This document shows positions 1 to 4,567 of a DNA stretch of 10,471 bases, piece after piece (the stretch's first letter is position 1; each line of letters opens with the position of its first letter). Both the position numbers and the translations under genes were made by a program. Origin of the DNA: Candidatus Moraniibacteriota bacterium (GTDB lineage Bacteria > Patescibacteriota > Minisyncoccia > Moranbacterales > UBA9337). The notes below the pieces were generated by a model. It was not told the DNA's origin and ran no database searches. It worked only from the letters and a program-made list of their open reading frames with translations. The DNA lies in the NCBI GenBank assembly GCA_003510795.1, contig DOKP01000060.1, forward strand, positions 1 to 10,471. The letters are read 5' to 3'.

Positions 1-334
1 GCTTAGTTATTATTGAAAAACTACTTCTTCTGGTAGTAGATTTTTTTATAATTACCGGGTCATCTTTGGTTCCGTTAATTTCCAGTTCTCCTTCGACTAT
101 AAAATCAATATATTCATCATTAAAAACAAGGCTTGTGCCTGCCTCAATGACATACTTTGTTCCTTGGGGTATTAACACATTTTCTACAATATTATTAAGA
201 TCAACATCCTTTATATCAGTTGCCTGAGCAAATTGAACTTGCTGGAAATTTGTAAAAGACTGAGGAGAAATCGGAGCCAGAGAAAAGGCTGCGATTAATA
301 AAAATACTATTGTTTTCTTTAATATTTTTTTCAT
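1..334 (-). CDS. Secreted beta-helix-like protein, N-terminal part only (runs off the window)
   Basis: An open frame runs from an ATG at 334 to the window edge with no stop: 111 codons plus one base. It begins MKKILKKTIVFLLIAAFSLA, a typical Sec signal peptide (lysines, then a hydrophobic stretch at about residues 8-20), so the product is probably exported. The mature part contains a rung-like segment ending LEINGTKDDPVIIKKS, at about residues 84-99. This 'G-x-L-x-(V/I)-x-G-T-x-x-x-P-(V/I)-I' pattern is characteristic of secreted right-handed parallel beta-helix proteins. No catalytic residues are visible in the part available. A consensus -10 box lies about 23 bases before the start and there is no Shine-Dalgarno sequence. 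The gene is separated from ruvX by an intrinsic terminator, so it is probably its own unit. The fold call is moderately sure; the function is unknown. Confidence 0.7.
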   Translation of the reverse strand, partial: MKKILKKTIVFLLIAAFSLAPISPQSFTNFQQVQFAQATDIKDVDLNNIVENVLIPQGTKYVIEAGTSLVFNDEYIDFIVEGELEINGTKDDPVIIKKSTTRRSSFSIITK

Positions 335-356
335 ATTATTTTTAAAAAATTAATTT

Positions 357-362
357 ATTATA
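357..362 (-). promoter_or_regulatory. Candidate -10 box (TATAAT) for the secreted protein gene at 334
   Basis: A perfect TATAAT lies on the minus strand, directly after the U-tract of the ruvX terminator and about 23 bases before the ATG at 334. No acceptable -35 hexamer is seen at 16-18 bp spacing, where the terminator stem sits, and there is no extended -10 TGn. In such AT-rich DNA the match could be chance. Confidence 0.35.
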
Positions 363-386
363 CAAAAAACGCACTTAAAGGTGCGT
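363..386 (-). terminator. Intrinsic terminator after ruvX
   Basis: Read on the minus strand, ACGCAC - CTTTAA - GTGCGT forms a 6-bp GC-containing stem (369-374 with 381-386) followed by five T and then GTA. It begins 4 bases after the ruvX stop codon (TAA at 390-392). On the plus strand the stem is followed only by ATTTTAT, so the minus direction is favoured. Confidence 0.7.
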
Positions 387-389
387 ATT

Positions 390-791
390 TTATCTTATAT
401 TTTCCAAGTAACTCTCCAATATCACCCTAGCTGCTTCGGCATCGTCGAGTTTAATTTTTTTTGACCCAGCCTCAATCAAGTTTTTTTGCGCTGACTGCGT
501 ACTAAAGATTTCATTTTGAAAGATTATTTCTACCCCCGTCGCTTCCTTAATCTTCTGCGCCATTTTTTTTCCTAAAAAAGTTTTACCCTCTTGGTCGAAA
601 TAAACCGGCACGCCCATCACTACCACCGAAATATCTTCTTTTTTGATTATTTCCGCTAACTGAGAAATTATATTTTTGTCATTTTTTAGCGCGCCATAAG
701 CAAAAGCCATCTTGGTCTCGCCATCAGCCAGAGCCAGTCCAATCTTAGATTCGCCCCAATCAATCCCCAAATAATTTTTTATTTCCTCCAT
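390..791 (-). CDS. ruvX: RuvX/YqgF-type RNase H-fold nuclease
   Basis: 133 aa, normal length for the YqgF/RuvX family. In E. coli this protein is linked to 16S rRNA 5'-end processing, and in other bacteria to Holliday-junction resolution. The first strand YLGIDWGESKIGLALAD (7-23) carries the family's first acidic residue, D11. VVVMGVPVYFD (56-66) matches the 'vvGlP.n.dG' segment. The C-terminal LDDAEAARVILESYLE (115-130) holds the third acidic position, D116 or D117. The usual DERLT/DERLS motif reads NEIFST here (93-98): E94 is kept, but Asp becomes Asn and Arg becomes Ile. The ATG is chosen because the first conserved strand begins only six residues later; there is no upstream Shine-Dalgarno. 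It is the last gene of the secY-map group, separated from map by a 170-bp repeat-filled spacer and followed by a terminator. Confidence 0.9.
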   Translation of the reverse strand: MEEIKNYLGIDWGESKIGLALADGETKMAFAYGALKNDKNIISQLAEIIKKEDISVVVMGVPVYFDQEGKTFLGKKMAQKIKEATGVEIIFQNEIFSTQSAQKNLIEAGSKKIKLDDAEAARVILESYLENIR

Positions 792-830
792 AATTTATAA
801 AATATAAAAATTCTCTCACTTTAACATTGA

Positions 831-874
831 GATTGCCACGCAATTTGAGAGTACTCAAATTACTCGCAATGACA
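831..874 (+). repeat. 44-bp palindromic interspersed repeat, copy A
   Basis: The unit begins GATTGCCACG and ends ACTCGCAATGACA. Its core is a perfect 8-bp hairpin, AATTTGAG - AGTA - CTCAAATT (842-861), and the outer bases ATTGC (832-836) and GCAAT (866-870) also pair. It matches copy B at 41 of 44 positions (reverse complement) and copy C at 35 of 44. It lies in the ruvX-map spacer just beside an 8-bp tandem array. The ends recall the widespread ATTGC...GCAAT palindromic repeats of many bacterial genomes (recollection, not searched). Confidence 0.85.
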
Positions 875-893
875 CACCTCCTCTATTTGTTCT

Positions 894-960
894 TTGTTTT
901 AACGCTTATTTGCTTTAATGATTATTTGCTTAAATGTTAACATGCTAACGTGCTAATATG
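894..960 (+). repeat. 8-bp-period tandem array, spacer downstream of map
   Basis: Eight consecutive 8-bp units fill 894-957: TTGTTTTA, ACGCTTAT, TTGCTTTA, ATGATTAT, TTGCTTAA, ATGTTAAC, ATGCTAAC, GTGCTAAT, then ATG. The units sharpen toward the right and run directly into the map stop codon (962-964). The consensus of the clean units is ATG(C/T)TAAC. The same unit occurs in the next two spacers. Confidence 0.75.
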
Positions 961-961
961 A

Positions 962-1729
962 TTATTCCGTCTCCGTCAAAATCTCCACGCCCTCTTTGGT
1001 GATCAAAATCGTATTTTCCCAGTGCGCGCTCAGTGATCCATCACGGGTTTCAAAAACCCAGCCATCTTTGCCCAACTTAGTTTCAAAGTCTCCTACATTT
1101 ATCATGGGCTCCAAAGCAAAAGTCATCCCCGGCTCCAATTTAAATTTGCAACAACCTCTCTCGTAATAGTTAGGTATTTGAGGATATTCATGCAACTTTT
1201 TTCCAATTCCATGCCCCACTAAATTACGCACCACTGAAAAACCGTTTTTCTCGACGTATTTTTGCACCGCTTTGCAATAACGATTTAATTTTTTTCCTGC
1301 TTTAATTTCAGCCACTCCTTGATAAAAAGATTCCTTTACTGTGTCAATAAGTTTCTGTTTATCTTTATCAATTTTTCCTACAGCAAAAGTTCTAGCCATA
1401 TCAGTGTGCATGCCTTGATATTGCATACCGATATCAATTTTAAAAACATCCCCATCTTTTAGGATAACTTCTTTTTTGGGAATGCCATGAACTATTTCAC
1501 TATTAATTGAAGCGCAAATCGAAGCAGGAAAAGGTTTTTTCCCGCCTCCATAACCTTTGAAAGATGGCGTGCCATCTGCTTCTAATATTAATTTTTCGGC
1601 TAACTTATCAATCTTATCCGTGCTTGCCCCCGGCAAAACATTTTTCTCCAATTCTTCCATAATAAAAGCCAGTCTTTTCCCTCCCTCTCGCATCGCCTCA
1701 ATCTCCTTTTCTGTCTTAATATTAATCAT
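962..1729 (-). CDS. map: Methionine aminopeptidase type I
   Basis: 255 aa cytosolic metallo-aminopeptidase that removes the initiator methionine from nascent proteins. All expected metal ligands and catalytic residues of type I enzymes are present in register: H81 (IVHGIP), D99 and D110 (KIDIG...HTDMARTF), H173 (VGHGIG), H180 (LHEYP), E207 (ALEPMI) and E239 (AHWENT). There is no N-terminal zinc-finger extension and no type II insert, so it is the short bacterial form. The ATG at 1729 is the only sensible start; the upstream in-frame ATG at 1747 is closed by TGA. The start is preceded by an 8-bp tandem array rather than by a Shine-Dalgarno sequence, so initiation may be weak or SD-independent. 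secY and map are classical spc-operon neighbours. Here a four-helix gene lies between them where adk is usual. Confidence 0.97.
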   Translation of the reverse strand: MINIKTEKEIEAMREGGKRLAFIMEELEKNVLPGASTDKIDKLAEKLILEADGTPSFKGYGGGKKPFPASICASINSEIVHGIPKKEVILKDGDVFKIDIGMQYQGMHTDMARTFAVGKIDKDKQKLIDTVKESFYQGVAEIKAGKKLNRYCKAVQKYVEKNGFSVVRNLVGHGIGKKLHEYPQIPNYYERGCCKFKLEPGMTFALEPMINVGDFETKLGKDGWVFETRDGSLSAHWENTILITKEGVEILTETE

Positions 1730-1731
1730 AT

Positions 1732-1787
1732 TTGTTCATATTAGCATGTTAGCATTTTAGCATGTTAACATTTCAATATTTCATAAT
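1732..1787 (-). repeat. 8-bp-period tandem array, spacer between the four-helix gene and map
   Basis: Seven 8-bp units are seen on the plus strand: TTGTTCAT, ATTAGCAT, GTTAGCAT, TTTAGCAT, GTTAACAT, TTCAATAT, TTCATAAT. Read on the minus strand the best units are ATGTTAAC, ATGCTAAA, ATGCTAAC and ATGCTAAT, the same family as the arrays at 894-960 and 2156-2191 but in the opposite orientation. It fills nearly the whole 59-bp spacer, including the place where the ribosome-binding site of map should be. Confidence 0.8.
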
Positions 1788-1788
1788 C

Positions 1789-2139
1789 TTATTTTATTGA
1801 CTCTATTGAATGCCAAAGCATAGCTCCAATTTCATCAGCCAAAATAAATGCTTCTTTATATTCTTTATCGTCACAGTAACCTTCATCTAAAGTAAATTGT
1901 AATAAATATTTTGATTCTTTTAAAGATCCATATGAAATTTCCCAGAAGTTTTTCTTTACGGCATCTCTTTTTCTGGCAAAGCCCTCAATATAGTTAAGTA
2001 TAACTGAAAGAGCAGATCTTCTTAATTGAGAAGTTGATCCGTACATTTCTTCTTTGGGAAATTTTTTTGTAATTTTATAAACAAGATGCGCATATTCATC
2101 CATCTTATTTTTCAATTTTTTAGAAAATTCATTTTCCAT
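1789..2139 (-). CDS. Four-helix-bundle protein of the S23 / 23S rRNA intervening-sequence family
   Basis: 116 aa, typical length for this family (Pfam PF05635, TIGR02436). The hallmark segment is present: FPKEEMYGSTSQLRRSAL (27-44) followed by NYIEGFARK (49-57), matching the family's 'fPkeE.y.L.sQlrRaa.Si..NiaEG..R'. It is followed by the YGSLKES (70-76) helix and a final amphipathic helix. Members were first found inside 23S rRNA intervening sequences and also occur widely as free-standing genes. Their biochemical role is unsettled; nucleic-acid binding is suspected from basic surfaces and pentameric assembly. The gene sits between secY (52 bp) and map (59 bp), and both spacers carry the 8-bp arrays in inverted orientation. 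ATG at 2139; no clear Shine-Dalgarno. The family call is firm; the function is open. Confidence 0.92.
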   Translation of the reverse strand: MENEFSKKLKNKMDEYAHLVYKITKKFPKEEMYGSTSQLRRSALSVILNYIEGFARKRDAVKKNFWEISYGSLKESKYLLQFTLDEGYCDDKEYKEAFILADEIGAMLWHSIESIK

Positions 2140-2155
2140 GATCTATTCAATTCTT

Positions 2156-2191
2156 ATGTTAACATGTTAAAATGCTAAAATGTTATCGTGA
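2156..2191 (+). repeat. 8-bp-period tandem array, spacer between secY and the four-helix gene
   Basis: Four 8-bp units on the plus strand (ATGTTAAC, ATGTTAAA, ATGCTAAA, ATGTTATC) followed by GTGA, reaching the secY stop codon (2192-2194). Positions 2156-2187 match the reverse complement of the other array at 1740-1771 at 27 of 32 positions, so the four-helix gene is bracketed by inverted copies. Confidence 0.8.
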
Positions 2192-3463
2192 TTAAAAGCC
2201 TTCATAATCCCGCATCACCATTTGTCCTTCTATCTGTTTAACCATTTCTATAACTACAGAAACGGCAATTAGAATGCTGGTTCCACCTACAGTCAGGGCG
2301 CTAATGCCAGTAAAGCCTTGGATAATCAAAGGCAATACAGCAATTGCTCCCAAAAAGATTGAACCCGAAAGTGTAATTCGATTTATTATTCTGCTTAAGA
2401 ATTCTGCCGTCGCATTGCCCGGTCTTACTCCTGGCACATAGCCGCCTTGCTTTTGCAGATTCTCAGAAATTTTATTTGGATCGAACACAACTGCAGTATA
2501 GAAATAAGTGAATAATACCACCATAATAAAGTAAGCGCTTCCGTAAAACCATTGATTTTGGAATAATTGACTGACAAATCTGGCCACTTGCGCCACAGTT
2601 TCCTTGTCTGAATTCACAAAAAAATTAGCAATTAAGCCCGGGAAAAGCATAATCGAAATCGCAAAAATTATCGGAATCACACCAGCTTGATTTACACGGA
2701 GAGGAAGGTGAGTTGAAGTTCCACCAAAAGTTTTATTGCCTCTAATTCTTTTAGCATAAGAAATCGGGATATTTCGCTGGCCTTCGTTGACCATTACCAC
2801 TCCCGCGATTGTGATTAATCCCACCAAGACAAACAGGATATAACCGAACAGATCGGTAGAATCAAAGGTAGCTGCAATCTTTGAAATTGAACCCGGAAGA
2901 CCAGCCACAATTCCGGCAAAAATTATAATTGAAACTCCATTTCCGATTCCTTTTTCAGTTATCAATTCACCCAACCACATCAAGAATATAGTGCCAGCAG
3001 TCGCTACGACTAGAATATTAACCATTTCAAAAGTTGATAAATCGCTAATTACATTTTGGCTTTTTAATAAATTTATCATTGCGAAAGTTTGCACTACTGC
3101 CAAAGGCACAGTTATCCAGCGAGTCCACATATTGAATTTTTGCCTGCCAGCCTCGCCTTCTTCTTTTTGTAATTTCTCCAATTTAGGAAAAATCATAGTC
3201 AAAAGTTGCATAATAATCGAAGATGTTATGTAAGGACCTACTCCCAAAAGCACAATGGAGATATTGGACATTCCTCCTCCCGAAAAAGCGTTTATCATCC
3301 CAAATAACTGATTGTTTTCAAAAAAGCTCTTTAATTGACTCAAGTCCACTCCCGGAAGCGGAATATTGGCTGCCAATCTAAAAACCACCAACAACGCTAT
3401 TATAAATAAAATTTTGCCCCTTAGTTCCTTTATTTTAAATATTCTTGCTATTTTTTTTACCAT
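2192..3463 (-). CDS. secY: Protein translocase channel subunit SecY
   Basis: 423 aa, the usual bacterial length, with ten predicted membrane helices. SecY forms the inner-membrane channel, with SecE and SecG, for SecA-driven and ribosome-coupled export. Recognisable blocks: IPLPGVDLSQL (35-45) after helix 1; the plug and helix 2 region GGMSNISIVLLGVGPYITSS (63-82); EGEAGRQKFNMWTRW (102-116); GIGNGVSIIIFAGIV (172-186); the cytoplasmic loop EGQRNIPISYAKR (227-239), which contacts SecA and ribosomes; VPGVRPGNATAEFL (343-356); and the conserved C-terminus MVMRDYEGF (415-423). The minus strand carries GGAG 10 bases before the ATG, one of the few plausible Shine-Dalgarno sites here, and a -35/-10 promoter lies about 90 bases upstream. 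rplO is not upstream, so this secY has been separated from the ribosomal-protein part of the spc operon. Confidence 0.98.
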   Translation of the reverse strand: MVKKIARIFKIKELRGKILFIIALLVVFRLAANIPLPGVDLSQLKSFFENNQLFGMINAFSGGGMSNISIVLLGVGPYITSSIIMQLLTMIFPKLEKLQKEEGEAGRQKFNMWTRWITVPLAVVQTFAMINLLKSQNVISDLSTFEMVNILVVATAGTIFLMWLGELITEKGIGNGVSIIIFAGIVAGLPGSISKIAATFDSTDLFGYILFVLVGLITIAGVVMVNEGQRNIPISYAKRIRGNKTFGGTSTHLPLRVNQAGVIPIIFAISIMLFPGLIANFFVNSDKETVAQVARFVSQLFQNQWFYGSAYFIMVVLFTYFYTAVVFDPNKISENLQKQGGYVPGVRPGNATAEFLSRIINRITLSGSIFLGAIAVLPLIIQGFTGISALTVGGTSILIAVSVVIEMVKQIEGQMVMRDYEGF

Positions 3464-3555
3464 ATTTTTACCGCTCCGCCAGCTAACGCGACAGATTTAA
3501 TTATTTAATAAATTTAAACTCAAACTCCATTCTCTACTATAAGAGTAATAAACCC

Positions 3556-3584
3556 ATAATAACCCCAAACTTCAACTTTTTCAA
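3556..3584 (-). promoter_or_regulatory. Sigma70-type promoter for secY
   Basis: Minus strand: TTGAAA (3584-3579), 17-bp spacer, TATTAT (3561-3556). Each hexamer matches the consensus at five of six positions with ideal spacing. The expected start near 3549 gives a leader of about 86 bases before the secY ATG at 3463. This makes secY the probable first gene of the secY - four-helix - map - ruvX group. Confidence 0.6.
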
Positions 3585-3599
3585 GAGGAAACCCAAAGG

Positions 3600-3641
3600 G
3601 TCATCAGTCATCCGCAAACAGTCATTAAAGTATCAGTATAA
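3600..3641 (+). repeat. Degenerate 7-bp-period array upstream of secY
   Basis: Six 7-bp steps can be laid out: GTCATCA, GTCATCC, GCAAACA, GTCATTA, AAGTATC, AGTATAA. Three of them share GTCAT in heptamer phase (3600, 3607, 3621); the others are poor. The array lies just upstream of the secY promoter. A perfect AT-only inverted repeat (TAATTTAT at 3639-3646, ATAAATTA at 3653-3660) follows. The rest of the 3464-3755 spacer holds nothing else recognisable. Confidence 0.4.
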
Positions 3642-3710
3642 TTTATTAATTGATAAATTAAATCTAGCAAAAATTACTCGATGACTTTTGACTTGATAGC
3701 CTATCTCTTT

Positions 3711-3755
3711 GCCTTACAAACTTTAAAAACTTTAAGAACCTTAAAAACTTTATCT
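3711..3755 (+). repeat. 9-bp-period tandem array after the membrane-protein gene
   Basis: Five 9-bp units: GCCTTACAA, ACTTTAAAA, ACTTTAAGA, ACCTTAAAA, ACTTTATCT. The array ends directly at the stop codon (TAG, 3758-3756) of the membrane-protein gene. It includes a weak hairpin, TTTAAG - AAC - CTTAAA (3731-3745); on the minus strand this is followed by GTTTTT, so it might act as a poor terminator. Confidence 0.6.
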
Positions 3756-4262
3756 CTATTTCTTTTCCTTCTTATTAATAAAAAATAAAATAAACAGCGG
3801 AGCGAGCATCCAAAAAATTCTCGCGTACTCCGAAACATACAAGTTATAAATATCAATAGAGATAAATTTCAACAATGTTGTTTTATCCCAAAAAGATATA
3901 AGGACACTAAAGATAAGACCGGCTTCAAAAAAACTCATTACAAATAGTCTCCAAAAAAAACTCCCTCCCGAGCCGGAAATATGAATATCGAAAAGGTGGC
4001 TATCCACCATAGTCAAAACTATCACCGCTACCACAAAAAACAACAGCGCTACGATGGAGTGCGGAAGAAAAATATCTTTGGGCATAACTGTCAAAACCGC
4101 AATTGCAATGTACACGTTGATCAAAACATTTATCAGTCTAAAGCGGCCGATAAGCATTCCGAAAGCCACGCTAACCAAAAGAAAAAAAATAACAAAAGAT
4201 ATATCTCGCGCCAAGATATCCGGTAATCCAAATTTCATAAATAAATCTTCCAGTGCAAACAT
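3756..4262 (-). CDS. Small polytopic membrane protein of unknown function
   Basis: 168 aa, not recognised as a named family. Hydrophobic segments at about residues 20-40, 44-60, 67-88, 99-124 and 146-163 suggest five membrane helices, ending in a lysine-rich cytoplasmic tail (INKKEKK). The most distinctive stretch is the polar loop DIHISGSGGSFFWRLFV (91-107), whose histidine and glycine run would be the best query for homologues. The ATG at 4262 has no Shine-Dalgarno. The ATG at residue 9 (4238) is preceded by GGAAG with an 8-base spacer and is a good alternative start, giving 160 aa. It lies upstream of secY on the same strand, but the 292-bp spacer with its own secY promoter argues against a tight operon. 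It ends with TAG. It is clearly coding: helices are regularly spaced and competing frames give only low-complexity products. Confidence 0.75.
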   Translation of the reverse strand: MFALEDLFMKFGLPDILARDISFVIFFLLVSVAFGMLIGRFRLINVLINVYIAIAVLTVMPKDIFLPHSIVALLFFVVAVIVLTMVDSHLFDIHISGSGGSFFWRLFVMSFFEAGLIFSVLISFWDKTTLLKFISIDIYNLYVSEYARIFWMLAPLFILFFINKKEKK

Positions 4263-4332
4263 TTTGTTTGAGAAAAATTAATTTTGTTACATAACTCCTC
4301 AGTATGTCCCACTCATATTTTTTTATTTTGCT

Positions 4333-4376
4333 TGTCTCTGCGAGTAATTTGAGTACTCTCAAATTGCGTGGCAGTC
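4333..4376 (-). repeat. 44-bp palindromic interspersed repeat, copy B
   Basis: Opposite orientation to copy A, identical to its reverse complement at 41 of 44 positions. The hairpin core with the 4-base loop is unchanged. In the outer stem one A-form T-A pair is replaced by C-G on both sides (ACTGC with GCAGA in repeat orientation), a compensatory change. Confidence 0.85.
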
Positions 4377-4402
4377 TAGCTAAATGCTTTTTGATAGAAC
4401 TG

Positions 4403-4446
4403 GATTGCCACGTAAATTTTGAGTACAAAATTCACTCGCAAAGACA
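4403..4446 (+). repeat. 44-bp palindromic interspersed repeat, copy C
   Basis: Same orientation and exactly the same length as copy A, 35 of 44 identical. It begins GATTGCCACG and ends CACTCGCAAAGACA. Its core is AATTTTG - AGTA - CAAAATT: the stem sequence differs from copy A on both arms, yet pairing and the AGTA loop are kept. With copy B, 26 bases away and inverted, it forms a 114-bp REP-pair-like (BIME-like) element. Confidence 0.8.
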
Positions 4447-4523
4447 GTCCTGTTTTTAGTCAGTAAGGATCTAATTTAAATAAACCACCTTACTTTCTAT
4501 TCTACCAAAAGAATGGGTTTTTT

Positions 4524-4567
4524 AAAAATAAAAACAAAAAACTAGCTTTTTCATTAAGCTAGTTTTT
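4524..4567 (-). terminator. Intrinsic terminator of the glycan operon, overlapping a stop codon
   Basis: Minus strand: AAAAACTAGCTT (4567-4556), a 7-base loop, and AAGCTAGTTTTT (4548-4537), a perfect 12-bp stem, then TGTTTTTATTTTT. The first stem bases are part of the TAA stop (4568-4566) of the glycosyltransferase gene. The structure is nearly symmetrical and A/T-flanked on both sides, so it could also stop plus-strand transcription. Confidence 0.85.

Larger units (their letters stand above)
4263..4536. other. Spacer holding an inverted pair of palindromic repeats, no gene
   Basis: Between the membrane-protein gene and the glycan operon. Frames crossing it exist only by running through repeat copies B and C and show no family features. 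Besides the repeats there is a 7-bp inverted repeat, AGTAAGG (4462-4468) with CCTTACT (4488-4494), of uncertain meaning. No convincing promoter for the gene at 4262 was found; the best attempt, TTGGTA with a TTTATT-like -10, is poor. Confidence 0.6.

Noticed and set aside
894..960. CRISPR-like array
   Set aside because: Units are 8 bp and directly adjacent, without spacers; no cas gene nearby.
1557..1760. Plus-strand open frame opposite the 5' part of map
   Set aside because: Antisense to conserved MetAP codons and continuing into the octamer array; no independent support.
3635..3640. TATACT as the secY -10 box (minus strand)
   Set aside because: No -35 at proper spacing, while TTGAAA-17-TATTAT nearer the gene is far better.
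3639..3660. 8-bp inverted repeat as a terminator or operator
   Set aside because: The arms are purely A/T in an A/T-rich spacer, there is no U-tract, and it is not placed at a gene end; chance is likely.
3695..3705. Short palindrome GATAGCCTATC as an operator
   Set aside because: Only four pairs around a three-base loop; it is 150 bp upstream of the secY promoter with no repeated copy.
3981..4281. Two plus-strand open frames antisense to the membrane-protein gene
   Set aside because: They are antisense to a protein with regular helices and yield Lys/Asn/His-rich low-complexity products, typical shadows.
4171..4428. Open frame of 85 codons on the minus strand across the spacer upstream of the membrane-protein gene
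   Set aside because: It runs through repeat copies B and C and overlaps the start of a better gene in another frame; no domain, no ribosome-binding site, unbalanced composition.
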